A stretch of DNA of 64,000 bases from Robertmurraya sp. FSL R5-0851 (GTDB taxonomy: Bacteria > Bacillota > Bacilli > Bacillales > Cytobacillaceae): contig NZ_JBBOOE010000001.1 in NCBI RefSeq assembly GCF_038002965.1, positions 4,631,001 through 4,695,000 of the forward strand. The letters are read 5' to 3'. Shown here one piece after another: positions 17,315-26,194 of this stretch (its first letter is position 1; every line of letters begins with the position of its first letter). A program made the translations under genes and the position numbers. The notes beneath the pieces are model-generated. The model ran no database searches, had not been told where the DNA came from, and saw only the letters and a list, made by a program, of their open reading frames with translations.

Positions 17315-17466
17315 ATAAATGAAGCAAAAAAATAACCTTTTAAAGGTTGCACTGTTGTTAACAGTTTACCGCTTACAAGGATTTTACGCAATACCGATTT
17401 CTTTTTGGGTACGATGTTATGGGTTCTTTTTGCTGTAATTTTGTTAATCCATCGCATGTATTATTC

Positions 17467-17493
17467 ATCTGGCCGTCCTAAAAAACGGCCAGT
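17467..17493. terminator. Hairpin after the TrxR-like gene
   Basis: CTGGCCGT pairs with ACGGCCAG across an A-rich loop. The T-tract on the minus strand is poor, so termination efficiency is uncertain. Confidence 0.55.
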
Positions 17494-17500
17494 TTCCCAT

Positions 17501-18400
17501 TTAAGATTCATTCATCAATGATTTATGAATAAAAATCGCTGCTTGAAGCCCATCTCCCATGGCAACTGTTACTTGCTCGGAATGGGCTACCACATCACCT
17601 GCTGCCCAAACATGTTTGATATTCGTCATTTTTGAACGAGGGTCAACAAGAATATGTTTATTTTCCATCCGTTCTACTCCAAGCTGAGCCGCTAGCTCCG
17701 AACGAACCTCATTGTTTCCAAATGCGACAAATCCGTGGTTCGAAACTAACTGTGTTCCATCTATTAAAGTGACACCTTGAAACTGGCTGTCCTTCGCTTG
17801 TACTTGTTCAATCGACTGTTCATAGTACTCAATATTTTCCTTTTTAAGCTGTTTTAGGAGTTTTTCATCCACTTCTTTTCGCTCATGATTCACATAAATA
17901 AGCTTTTTTGACCAATACAATAAAGTCAAGGCCGCATTGGCTCCGACATTACCTGAGCCAATTACGATACATTTTTCGTCTTTGATTTCATATCCATCAC
18001 AATCTGGACAAATATACACACTCTGCCCTAGGCATGGGTACAGCTCGGGGATTGGCGGAATCCGGTCCATTACTCCGGTTGCAATTAACAATCTCTTTGC
18101 CTTTTTCTCATCCCCATGATGAGTGGTCACATGAAAAATCTCTTTTTTCTTCTCCACCTTTTCAACTTTTTCTAGTAAAAACTCAACTCCATACTGCTTC
18201 GCCTGTTTCTCACCAATGGACCGTAAATACTCCCCGCTCACACCCGATGGATAGCCAAGCACATTATGATAGCTTCGGCACAGAGTAGACCGGCCATCTC
18301 CAGAATCAATAACAAGTACCTTGTACATATATCTTCCTAACTGAACTGCACACTGTAATCCAGCAATTCCTCCACCGACAATCACGCAATCATACACCAC
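17501..18400 (-). CDS. Thioredoxin reductase-like FAD/NAD(P)-binding oxidoreductase
   Basis: 299 residues. FAD motif GGGIAGLQCAVQLGRY near residue 9, a redox dithiol CPDCDG near 131, the NAD(P) motif GSGNVGANAAL near 147, and the second FAD motif AAGDVVAHSEQ near 266. The CxxC sits where thioredoxin reductase has CATC, so an active dithiol enzyme is likely, but the partner is unknown. Genuine TrxB and ferredoxin-NADP reductases are related families. Single gene. Confidence 0.8.
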   Translation of the reverse strand: MVYDCVIVGGGIAGLQCAVQLGRYMYKVLVIDSGDGRSTLCRSYHNVLGYPSGVSGEYLRSIGEKQAKQYGVEFLLEKVEKVEKKKEIFHVTTHHGDEKKAKRLLIATGVMDRIPPIPELYPCLGQSVYICPDCDGYEIKDEKCIVIGSGNVGANAALTLLYWSKKLIYVNHERKEVDEKLLKQLKKENIEYYEQSIEQVQAKDSQFQGVTLIDGTQLVSNHGFVAFGNNEVRSELAAQLGVERMENKHILVDPRSKMTNIKHVWAAGDVVAHSEQVTVAMGDGLQAAIFIHKSLMNES

Positions 18401-18457
18401 TGTTTTCCGCTCCTTTCTACCTCCTTACCTTGCCCAACTACCGCTTATTTTTTGCTA

Positions 18458-18493
18458 TAAAAGAAGAAAAAGCTGACCCACTAAGGGCCAACT
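18458..18493 (-). terminator. Intrinsic terminator after the heterodimeric ABC exporter
   Basis: On the minus strand GTTGGCCC pairs, with G-T wobbles, to GGGTCAGC, followed by TTTTTCTTC just beyond the stop codon at 18495. Confidence 0.7.
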
Positions 18494-18494
18494 T

Positions 18495-20264
18495 TCACAT
18501 GATTGCCTTTTGTTGCTGCGTACGAACTAAGTCTGCATAAAATCCATTTTGTTTCAGTAGCTCTTTGTTTGAGCCTTTTTCAATTACTTGACCATCCTTT
18601 AACACAACAATTAGGTCTGCATTTTGAATCGTGTTCAGGCGGTGGGCAATCACAAATGTGGTTCGGCCCTTCATGAGCCTTTCCAACGCCTCAATAATTT
18701 TCATTTCCGTAATCGTATCAATACTGCTTGTCGCCTCGTCTAGAATCAACAGAGCTGGGTCCGCTAGCAGTGCACGGGCAATGGATAACAATTGCCGCTG
18801 CCCGTGACTAATTCCTGCCCCTTCCCCATTTAGCACAGTATCGTAACCATTTGGAAGCTTCATGATAAAGTCATGCGCATTGGCTTCCTTGGCTGCCTGG
18901 ATCACCTCTTCGTCCGTAGCAGCTAGACGACCAAAGCGAATATTTTCCCGAACGGTTGATTCAAAAAGAATGGAATCTTGTAAAACAAAACCCATTTGCT
19001 TTCTTAAGCTATCTCGTGTAATTTCCTTGCTGTCTCTTCCATCAATCCAAATCGTCCCCTGATTACTGTCGTAGAAACGAGCAAGCAAGGAGATTACGGT
19101 CGTTTTGCCCGCTCCCGTTGGTCCAACTAGGGCAACCGTCTCACCAGCTCTTGCTTGGAAGCTCACATCCCTTAATGTCGCAAGGCCCTCATCATAGGAA
19201 AAGCCCACCTGATCGAATACAATCTCTCCATGCAAACGATCAATCGATACTGCCTTCCCTTCATCCTCCTGTTCCTCTTTTTCATCCACAATTTGAAACA
19301 CACGCTCCGCACCAGCTACAGCCGACAAAATCATGTTGAACTGGTTAGCGAGATCATTTAATGGTCTCGTGAACTGCCTAGAGTATGTAGTGAAGGTAAC
19401 AATGACACCAATTGACACGGAGCCCTTAATCGCAAGAATTCCACCAATTCCAACAATGATTGCAAAGCTTACATTGTTTAGCATATTCATCAGTTTTGGA
19501 ATAAAACCTGAGTATGTTTGAGCCCAATAGTTTGATTCTTTCAACGCATCGTTTTTCTCCGCAAACTGATCGATGACTTTCCGTTCCTGCGAGTACATTT
19601 TTACTATTTTTTGCCCGGACAGTGTTTCTTCAATGAAACCATTCATATCGCCGAGCGTTTTTTGCTGCTCCTTAAAAAACTTCCCTGTGCGGTTCGTAAT
19701 CCATTTCAGTCCGGCAAACATGACAGGGACAATCGTTAATGTTAATACCGTTAACAAAGGACTCAGCCATAACATCATGGCAATGGTTCCTACTATCGTT
19801 AACGTACTTGTCACCACTTGAATAATGGCTGAATTTAATGTTCGACTGACATTTTCCATATCATTCGTTAAGCGACTCATAAGCTCACCATGCTGACGCT
19901 TCTGGAAAAAAGAGATGGGGAGCATATGTAGCTTCTTGAAGAGCTGGTTTCTCATTCGGAAGACAATTTCTTGGGCAATACCAATCATCCAATTGTTCTG
20001 AAAAAAAAGAGCCGCTGATTGCAATAGAAAGACGATGATGATTCCAAATAACAATAACAAAAAGCGTTCTTTATTGGTTCCTGCGATCACATCGTCAACC
20101 GCCACTCCTAATAAATAGGGTCCAATCAGGGAAAAAACAGAACTTGCAATCACCATAAATAAAACCCAAGAGAGCAGTACCTTTTCCTTGTTTGCGTAGC
20201 CAAGAACCCTAAGCAGCGTTCCTTTTATATTCTTTGCTTTTGGCTTTGTGTCAGGTTTATGCAA
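18495..20264 (-). CDS. Multidrug ABC exporter half-transporter (YfiC/BmrD-like)
   Basis: 589 residues: six membrane helices, then a nucleotide-binding domain with Walker A GPTGAGKTT near 373, the signature ISHGQRQLL near 473 and Walker B LLILDEATSS near 493. The His in the signature (ISHGQ rather than LSGGQ) is characteristic of the degenerate half of heterodimeric exporters. It overlaps the upstream partner gene by eight bases, consistent with coupled translation of a heterodimer. Confidence 0.88.
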   Translation of the reverse strand: MHKPDTKPKAKNIKGTLLRVLGYANKEKVLLSWVLFMVIASSVFSLIGPYLLGVAVDDVIAGTNKERFLLLLFGIIIVFLLQSAALFFQNNWMIGIAQEIVFRMRNQLFKKLHMLPISFFQKRQHGELMSRLTNDMENVSRTLNSAIIQVVTSTLTIVGTIAMMLWLSPLLTVLTLTIVPVMFAGLKWITNRTGKFFKEQQKTLGDMNGFIEETLSGQKIVKMYSQERKVIDQFAEKNDALKESNYWAQTYSGFIPKLMNMLNNVSFAIIVGIGGILAIKGSVSIGVIVTFTTYSRQFTRPLNDLANQFNMILSAVAGAERVFQIVDEKEEQEDEGKAVSIDRLHGEIVFDQVGFSYDEGLATLRDVSFQARAGETVALVGPTGAGKTTVISLLARFYDSNQGTIWIDGRDSKEITRDSLRKQMGFVLQDSILFESTVRENIRFGRLAATDEEVIQAAKEANAHDFIMKLPNGYDTVLNGEGAGISHGQRQLLSIARALLADPALLILDEATSSIDTITEMKIIEALERLMKGRTTFVIAHRLNTIQNADLIVVLKDGQVIEKGSNKELLKQNGFYADLVRTQQQKAIM

Positions 20265-21984
20265 GCTGCTCCATCTCCTTTTGCATTTGGGACTTGTATA
20301 TTCTACGGTAACTGTCGCTTTCTTTTAGCAATTGTTCATGCGTTCCTTTTGCGACCAACATACCTTCTTCGAGGAGAAGGATTTGATCGGATTTTATTAC
20401 GGAGCTAATTTTTTGAGCTATGATAAAAGTGGTGCAGGCTTGGTCCTTTATTGAGGTTAGAATGTTAGCCTCCGTTTTGGAATCAAGCGCACTCGTACTA
20501 TCATCTAATAACAAGATCCTTGGCTGTCTTACGATGGCCCGAGCAATGGAGAGCCGTTGCTTTTGACCACCTGATAAATTCACCCCACGCTGTCCAACCA
20601 TGGTTTCATATTGGTGTGGAAGAGTCATGATGAACTCATGAATTTCTGCCTTTTTCGCAGCTTCTATAATCTCATCAAAAGTGGCATTCTCCTTCCCCCA
20701 GCCAATATTTTCTTTTACCGTCCCCGTAAATAAATGCGCTTCCTGCGGGACCATTCCGATTTGCTTTCGCAGTTCTTCCTTTTCATACTTTGTGATGTCC
20801 TCATCATCAATCGTAATATGTCCTTCAGTTACTTCAAACAAACGAGGAATTAACTGAAACAAAGATGTTTTTCCTGATCCTGTTTCCCCTAAGATTCCAA
20901 TTCTTTGACCTACCTCGGCCGTAAAGCTAATATCATCAAGTGTTCGTTTAAGCGCTTGTGGATATTGAAAACTCACGTGATGAAACTCCACCCGTCCATC
21001 TATTTTTTCCCCTGTTGAAGGAGTGTTCAGCTGTTCAGCATCCGTTTCTTGCTCAAGGATTTCAACAAGCCTTCCCGATGAAGCTTGTGCCCTAGAGTAA
21101 TTCATCATAACAAATGAAAAAACGGTAAAAGCAAACATAATTTTCGTTCCATAATTAAGCACAGCGACGATTTCCCCTGCTTGTGCCCCACCGATATCCA
21201 GCTGAAGAGAACCAAACCAAAGAATGATCACCATCGCAACATTCATTCCAAACATGAGAATGGGCATCGTCATCTCCATAATTTGAAGGGCTTTTTTATT
21301 GTCTTCTCTTAGTAGCTTGTTTACTTTTTCAAACCGTCCCTGCTCATGGGGTCCCCTTGTAAACGCTTTAATGAGACGGATGCCTACTAAATTTTCCTGA
21401 ATGATACTGTTCACTCTATCAAGCTTTTTTTGAACAAGCTGAAACAGAGTGACTCCCTTTCGAATTAGAGTTAAAACAATCACCATTAAAAGAGGCACGG
21501 AAATCAGCAGAATAGTAGCAAGCTTCACGTTGACCGTGAACGCCATAATCATTCCACCCAGAATAAACAAAGGTGCTCGGAGCGCAATACGTAGACTCAT
21601 AAAGAGGAAGTTCTGTATTTGAGTTACATCGTTTGTCAGCCTCGTAATTAAGGACGAAGTCGGAATTTCCTGAAAGTCCTTAAAGGCAAATTGTTGGATT
21701 TTATCAAACAGGTCTCTCCTAAGATCGTAACCGACCGCTTGACCTACATGGGAGGAGTAAAAGGAGTTTACTATTCCTGCAACAAAGGCAATAAAAGAAA
21801 GAAGTAAAAGTATACCGCCCCAAAGGTAGACGGGAAACATGTCTCCGTTTGTAATGCCCTCATCGATGATTTTAGCCATGAGGACAGGCTGTATCAGCTC
21901 AACCACCAACTCAAAGCCGGTAAGTGATAACGCCATTATCGTGGCATATTTATAGGGAAATATGTACTTAAAAAGCTTCTTCAT
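20257..21984 (-). CDS. Multidrug ABC exporter half-transporter (YfiB/BmrC-like)
   Basis: About 575 residues: six membrane helices followed by an ATPase domain with Walker A GETGSGKTS near 360, canonical signature LSGGQKQRLSIARA near 460 and Walker B ILLLDDSTSALD. The Asp after the Walker B aspartate replaces the usual catalytic Glu, as in one half of heterodimeric exporters of the BmrCD class. The ATG at 21984 is eight bases after GGAGGG. First gene of the pair. Confidence 0.88.
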   Translation of the reverse strand: MKKLFKYIFPYKYATIMALSLTGFELVVELIQPVLMAKIIDEGITNGDMFPVYLWGGILLLLSFIAFVAGIVNSFYSSHVGQAVGYDLRRDLFDKIQQFAFKDFQEIPTSSLITRLTNDVTQIQNFLFMSLRIALRAPLFILGGMIMAFTVNVKLATILLISVPLLMVIVLTLIRKGVTLFQLVQKKLDRVNSIIQENLVGIRLIKAFTRGPHEQGRFEKVNKLLREDNKKALQIMEMTMPILMFGMNVAMVIILWFGSLQLDIGGAQAGEIVAVLNYGTKIMFAFTVFSFVMMNYSRAQASSGRLVEILEQETDAEQLNTPSTGEKIDGRVEFHHVSFQYPQALKRTLDDISFTAEVGQRIGILGETGSGKTSLFQLIPRLFEVTEGHITIDDEDITKYEKEELRKQIGMVPQEAHLFTGTVKENIGWGKENATFDEIIEAAKKAEIHEFIMTLPHQYETMVGQRGVNLSGGQKQRLSIARAIVRQPRILLLDDSTSALDSKTEANILTSIKDQACTTFIIAQKISSVIKSDQILLLEEGMLVAKGTHEQLLKESDSYRRIYKSQMQKEMEQLA

Positions 21985-22100
21985 GGTGGATCCCTCCATT
22001 TCCATTACCGAAAAAATATTACAAATTATTTAGTCACCCTTAATATTATAATTGTAACATATTAATAGAGTGTACAAAATATTCAATCATCTTTTACACA

Positions 22101-22126
22101 AACAAAAAAGCCTTATGCAGGCTTCA
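22101..22126 (-). terminator. Short intrinsic terminator after tnrA
   Basis: AAGCC/GGCTT stem followed by TTTTTTG on the minus strand, about ten bases beyond the tnrA stop codon. Confidence 0.65.
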
Positions 22127-22134
22127 TACAAAGG

Positions 22135-22464
22135 CTATTGATTTTTTTGAATTCCAAACCTAGCGTTAATTTGTCCACGAAGCATTTTGTTACGGAGTTT
22201 CTCATCTTTGGCTAAATTATTTTTCTTAATCATATCCTGTCTAATTTCGTACGTTCGAACACCTTCTTCGCGCTTATTTGCGATTTCTATTAGCGTTTCT
22301 ACATCAGAGAATGAATACTTTCGGTTTCCTCGTTCAGACCGCTCAGGGAATATGAGCTTTCTTTCCTCGTAATAACGGATTTGCCTCTCGGAAAGGCCTG
22401 TTAATTCACTTACTACACCAATCGTTATGACTTTTCGACTTTTATATGATGTATCTTCCCCCAT
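22135..22464 (-). CDS. tnrA: Global nitrogen regulator TnrA (MerR family)
   Basis: 109 residues. The winged-helix part contains KVITIGVVSELTGLSERQIR and YYEERKL, nearly the Bacillus subtilis TnrA sequence. The C-terminal tail LRNKMLRGQINARF corresponds to the segment through which TnrA is sequestered by feedback-inhibited glutamine synthetase. GlnR is the alternative, but the TnrA-type tail and isolation from glnA favour TnrA. A TnrA box lies upstream, so autoregulation is expected. Confidence 0.9.
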   Translation of the reverse strand: MGEDTSYKSRKVITIGVVSELTGLSERQIRYYEERKLIFPERSERGNRKYSFSDVETLIEIANKREEGVRTYEIRQDMIKKNNLAKDEKLRNKMLRGQINARFGIQKNQ

Positions 22465-22536
22465 GGTTTATTCCTCCGTTTCCCACACCGTTTGCTTCTA
22501 GATTATACCATTACCTTACACAATAGACGTCTAACT

Positions 22537-22553
22537 TGTAAGAAATTCTGACA
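22537..22553. promoter_or_regulatory. TnrA/GlnR box between tnrA and the divergent small operon
   Basis: TGTAAGAAATTCTGACA is a perfect match to the established TGTNA-N7-TNACA consensus. It lies 73 bp upstream of tnrA and about 100 bp upstream of the plus-strand gene at 22654, so it may serve either or both. Confidence 0.85.
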
Positions 22554-22653
22554 AGTTTTAAAAAGGATGTTAATTAAACTAACAGTTGAAGTGATAATTA
22601 CTCCCAACCCACTTACAATTACGTTAATACCAAAAAGAAAGGATGAACTCCCC

Positions 22654-22839
22654 ATGGCGCTTCTAAGAGAAATGGTTGAGAAAAGGCGAAAAGAGTATGA
22701 GAGTCTCCTAACAAAAGCCGGTGCCCTCACAGTTCGTAAAGACTCAGCTGATTTCACTCTTACCGAAATGGAAGAGGTCTATAGAAAATGGGTAGCATCA
22801 AGAAAGGAAAAGGAAAGGAAGAATGATGATGAAAAATGA
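22654..22839 (+). CDS. FbpA-like small basic protein
   Basis: 61 residues starting MALLREMVEKRRKEYESLLTK, with FTLTEMEEVYRKW in the middle and a highly charged Lys/Glu end. This pattern (an RKEY...LL helix, then an LTLxELExxY segment) resembles Fur-regulated basic protein A. The ATG follows AAAGGATG by eight bases. Its position, divergent from tnrA behind a TnrA box, is also that of the ykzB-ykoL operon in Bacillus subtilis. Assignment is moderate. Confidence 0.6.
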   Translation: MALLREMVEKRRKEYESLLTKAGALTVRKDSADFTLTEMEEVYRKWVASRKEKERKNDDEK

Positions 22840-22966
22840 AGATGCGATTACCTTAGCCAGGATGATTATTGAACTAGATTTACTTCGAGACGAAATGTGG
22901 GAGAGTCTAACAATTGAAGCCGGTGATAAAGCATATGAAATTCTTCGAAACGTTCAAAATAGTTGA
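22829..22966 (+). CDS. Small acidic protein, unknown, overlapping the FbpA-like gene
   Basis: A 45-residue frame (47 if the first of three consecutive ATGs at 22823 is used) reading KNEDAITLARMIIELDLLRD and onward, acidic and probably helical. It overlaps the end of the preceding gene by 11 bases, has AAAGGAAAGGAAG ahead, and stops just before a strong terminator. The arrangement supports a real second cistron. Function unknown. Confidence 0.55.
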   Translation: MKNEDAITLARMIIELDLLRDEMWESLTIEAGDKAYEILRNVQNS

Positions 22967-22972
22967 CTCCAA

Positions 22973-23012
22973 AAGCCTGCTGTCATGAATCAGCAGGCTT
23001 ACCTCTTTTTAT
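22973..23012. terminator. Bidirectional intrinsic terminator
   Basis: AGCCTGCTG pairs with CAGCAGGCT, with T-rich sequence on the plus side and A-rich on the other. It separates the small operon from the convergent radical SAM gene. Confidence 0.85.
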
Positions 23013-23028
23013 TACTCTGTACAAGCAG

Positions 23029-24144
23029 CTATCGTAAGCTTTGTGGAACATACACGCAAAACGGTTCACTCGCTAAGTAGTCCCCTGTCATAGCATATGC
23101 TCGAGAACGGGAACCTCCACATATATGACGATATTCACACATCCCACATTTTCCTTTGTAGAGGTCTGGATTACGAAGTTCCTTTAAGACTGGAGATGTT
23201 CGATAAATATGCTCTAACCGATTCTCACGGATATTCCCGACTTTTATTGGGAGCAATCCACTTGGAAACACATCACCCGTATGAGAAACAAAGATAAACC
23301 CATTTCCATCATTTACACCCTTTGGCGCACGCTTTAGACCATCTCGGATACTGTCCTGATCCATCGTCATCGTATCTTCGTACCGAATACGACCAGTTGC
23401 TACTTTATGCTCTTTCATTTTTTGCTGAAGAACCACTCGCCGATAATGCTGTGCTGCCGTTGTTTTTATATCGTAAGGAACGTTTTTACTTAAGTCGTAC
23501 AGCCACCTAAATACCTTTTCGTGTTCAAGTGGCGTTAAACAATCATCCACTTGGCCTCTTCCGGTAGGTACAAGTAAAAAGATATACCACATCACCACAT
23601 CGAGCTCTTCCATTAACTTGGCCATTTGCTCGAGATGATCGTAATTGTACCGTGAAATCACTGTGTTGATTTGTAGCGGCATGTTTAGCTCACGCAAGTA
23701 CGCCACTTTCTCAAGTGTTAAGTCAAACGAACCGGGAATGCCGCGGAATTGGTCATGAATATCTGCTGTAGGTCCATCCAAGCTAAACCCCCATCTTGAT
23801 AAACCGACTTGCTTCGCTAGTCTCATCTTCTCCTTTGTTACATTGGCTGTTGCACTAGGAGTCATAGAAACACGCATTCCTTTTTTAACCGCATAATCTG
23901 CTAGTTCCAGTAGATCGTCACGCATCATGCAATCACCACCACTAAAAACAAGCATCGGGTTGTTCATTTCATAAATTTCGTCAATTAAAGCGATCCCTTC
24001 CTCATGGGTTAACTCATTTGGATCTGGCACCAACTGTGCGTCCGCTCGACAGTGCACACACTTAAGCTGACAAGCTCTCGTTACTTCCCAGATGACAATA
24101 AACGGATTTTGGCTGTAATCAACAGGAACATGTTTCCCATGCAT
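23029..24144 (-). CDS. Radical SAM/SPASM domain protein (TIGR04053-like)
   Basis: 371 residues. The radical SAM cluster motif CQLKCVHC lies near residue 25, FSGGDCM near 67, and GFSLDG near 118. The C-terminal SPASM domain carries further cysteines (CGMCEYRHICGG near 334 and a final FCVYVP), which would hold an auxiliary Fe-S cluster. SPASM proteins modify peptides or tetrapyrroles; the heme-synthesis enzymes AhbC/AhbD and NirJ are related. No precursor peptide or heme gene adjoins it, so the substrate is open. Confidence 0.8.
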   Translation of the reverse strand: MHGKHVPVDYSQNPFIVIWEVTRACQLKCVHCRADAQLVPDPNELTHEEGIALIDEIYEMNNPMLVFSGGDCMMRDDLLELADYAVKKGMRVSMTPSATANVTKEKMRLAKQVGLSRWGFSLDGPTADIHDQFRGIPGSFDLTLEKVAYLRELNMPLQINTVISRYNYDHLEQMAKLMEELDVVMWYIFLLVPTGRGQVDDCLTPLEHEKVFRWLYDLSKNVPYDIKTTAAQHYRRVVLQQKMKEHKVATGRIRYEDTMTMDQDSIRDGLKRAPKGVNDGNGFIFVSHTGDVFPSGLLPIKVGNIRENRLEHIYRTSPVLKELRNPDLYKGKCGMCEYRHICGGSRSRAYAMTGDYLASEPFCVYVPQSLR

Positions 24145-24513
24145 CGTATCACCTAACCATCTTTAAATTTTTCAATGTTCTCATTATAGGAGGTAACCAC
24201 CTCATTGAATCAGCCATATTGTTACAATCCTCTTACACTTGCTACTTTCTAATAAGAATTCATTGTCGTATAGTGAAGGTAGATGATTATTTCAAGGAGG
24301 CCCTTTTCTAAAACATTGTTGCTATATACACACTTTTTCAGAATTAAACTATATGTTTCAGCAACCAATCAGGATTTTATCCTCCTTAGAAAAGAGCTAC
24401 TCTCCAAATAGACCAATAAACTCAGCGTTATGCGGGGAAAAATCCGGCTTCTGGGATTTTTCCAAAACAACAAACATTATGAAAACAGCCTTCAAAGAAA
24501 AAGGAGAAAACCC
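24145..24513. other. Intergenic region upstream of the rocB-like gene
   Basis: 369 bp between divergent genes. A 10-bp hairpin, GGAAAAATCC with its complement, lies at about 24438-24466 with no T-tract. An isolated AAGGAGG near 24295 has no start codon at proper distance. I looked for a sigma-54 (-24/-12) promoter, as rocB has in Bacillus subtilis, and found none convincing. Confidence 0.5.
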
Positions 24514-26166
24514 ATGCTATTACCTTGTCTTACTGATGTGTTAGCTTTCACCAAACAGCTCGTTCAAATTGAAAGTGTCGTCAATACAGATGGAGAAAAA
24601 GTCATCTCCCATTCATTGCATACCCTCCTGACTTCATTTCCATATTTTCAAGAAAACCAATCACATCTCGTCATTGAACCAACCATTGATGACGATTACG
24701 AAAGATATAATGTTCTTGCCTTTGTAAAAGGAACAAAAAGCTCAAGTAACCGCACGGTCATTCTGATGGGCCATGTGGATACCGTTGGGATTGATGATTT
24801 CAATCAATTAAAAAGCCTTGCTTGTTATCCTGATGAGTTAGCTGAAGCTTTAAAGAAAGAAGACCTAACAGAAGAGGTAAAGGAACAGCTTGAATCTGGC
24901 AACTGGCTCTTCGGTAGAGGAACCTTAGATATGAAGAGCGGACTTGCTAGCCACCTTTATCTACTAAAATATTACTCCGAACATCCTGAAGAGCTTGATG
25001 GAAATCTTGTCTTCTTGGCAGAATGTGACGAGGAGGATAGTTCAAACGGAATTCTATCATCGTTAAAAACATTAAAAAGATGGAAGACGGAGCATCACTT
25101 CGACTATGTTGCAGCGATCAACGCTGATTTCGTAGCTCCACGATTCAAAGGGGATCAAAATCGATACATATACAAAGGAACCGTCGGCAAGCTCCTGCCT
25201 TCCTTTTTCATCACCGGTTCGGAAACACATGTCGGAGCTTGCTTTGAAGGATTAGATCCGAATTTTTTAGCAGCTGAATTAACACAGCAAATCAATTATA
25301 ATCCGGAACTTTGCAACGAGGCGTTAGGGGAAACGACCGTCCCTCCTGTATCACTAAAACAAATGGATATGAAGCCTTCGTATGACGTACAAACGGCCTT
25401 ATCTGCTTATGTGTATTATAATTTCTTTATTCATTCGTGGACGCCAAAGGATGTCATCGACAAACTTATCGAACAAGCGGCAATCGCTTTCGATCGTGCC
25501 TTACGAACCTATGAAGAGCGCTATGAAAAGTATTGTAAAATAAGTGGAGAAGTCTACCGACCAATTCCTTGGAAAACAAGAGTGTTTACTTATGAACAGA
25601 TGGAAGAAAATCTGCTTGCTGAACACGGGGACATGTATAAAGAACATATGAACCAATTTAAAGATCAGCTGCAACAAGACAAAACATTGGATAGCCGGAT
25701 GTACGCTGCGCGTGTGGTAGAGGAAGCATGGAAATGGATGAAGGACAAGAGCCCTGCTATGATTTTGTTTTATTCATCATTGTATTCACCAAGAATTGAA
25801 CTAACCGGGAAAACACCTGATGAATCAACCCTTATTTCTGCACTTGATGAAGCCGTTGCTGAAGTACAGCCAGATTACCCATATCCGATCGTCACGCGGA
25901 ACTTTTTCCCGTATATCTCTGATATGAGCTTTGTTGCATTAAGCGATGATGATGCAGGACTTCAAGCAGTCACAAATAACAATCCAAGTTGGGGACGGAA
26001 GCATTTTATCAATTTCCAAGATATACGCGATATCAATGTTCCTGTCGTCAATATCGGACCATACGGGATCGATGCGCATAAACGATTAGAAAGACTTGAA
26101 ATGACCTACTCCTTAGAAGTTGTTCCCACACTGACCAAACGAGTGATAGAAAAAGTACTAAAATAG
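24514..26166 (+). CDS. rocB: M20-family peptidase, RocB-like
   Basis: 550 residues. Metal-binding motifs of M20 dipeptidase/deacylase enzymes are visible: GHVDTVG near 86, GRGTLDMKSGLASH near 138, and ECDEEDSSNG near 173. The long insertions and overall length match RocB, encoded in the arginine/ornithine utilisation regulon of Bacillus subtilis; its exact reaction is not established. The ATG at 24514 follows AAGGAGAAAACCC; the frame extends upstream without a ribosome site. No other roc genes are near. Confidence 0.8.
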   Translation: MLLPCLTDVLAFTKQLVQIESVVNTDGEKVISHSLHTLLTSFPYFQENQSHLVIEPTIDDDYERYNVLAFVKGTKSSSNRTVILMGHVDTVGIDDFNQLKSLACYPDELAEALKKEDLTEEVKEQLESGNWLFGRGTLDMKSGLASHLYLLKYYSEHPEELDGNLVFLAECDEEDSSNGILSSLKTLKRWKTEHHFDYVAAINADFVAPRFKGDQNRYIYKGTVGKLLPSFFITGSETHVGACFEGLDPNFLAAELTQQINYNPELCNEALGETTVPPVSLKQMDMKPSYDVQTALSAYVYYNFFIHSWTPKDVIDKLIEQAAIAFDRALRTYEERYEKYCKISGEVYRPIPWKTRVFTYEQMEENLLAEHGDMYKEHMNQFKDQLQQDKTLDSRMYAARVVEEAWKWMKDKSPAMILFYSSLYSPRIELTGKTPDESTLISALDEAVAEVQPDYPYPIVTRNFFPYISDMSFVALSDDDAGLQAVTNNNPSWGRKHFINFQDIRDINVPVVNIGPYGIDAHKRLERLEMTYSLEVVPTLTKRVIEKVLK

Positions 26167-26194
26167 GCGAGGGTTCCCCCTCGCCTTTCTTATC
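26166..26194. terminator. Intrinsic terminator between rocB and the second alpha-glucosidase
   Basis: GGCGAGGG pairs with CCCTCGCC around a 4-base loop, followed by TTTCTTAT; convergent genes share it. Confidence 0.85.

Noticed and set aside
17275..17457. 60-residue minus-strand ORF upstream of the first alpha-glucosidase
   Set aside because: No ribosome site, it spans the operator region, and its composition is not protein-like.
24180..24510. Sigma-54 promoter for the rocB-like gene
   Set aside because: No GG/GC pair at -24/-12 spacing could be found; a TTACACTTGCT stretch has the wrong spacing.
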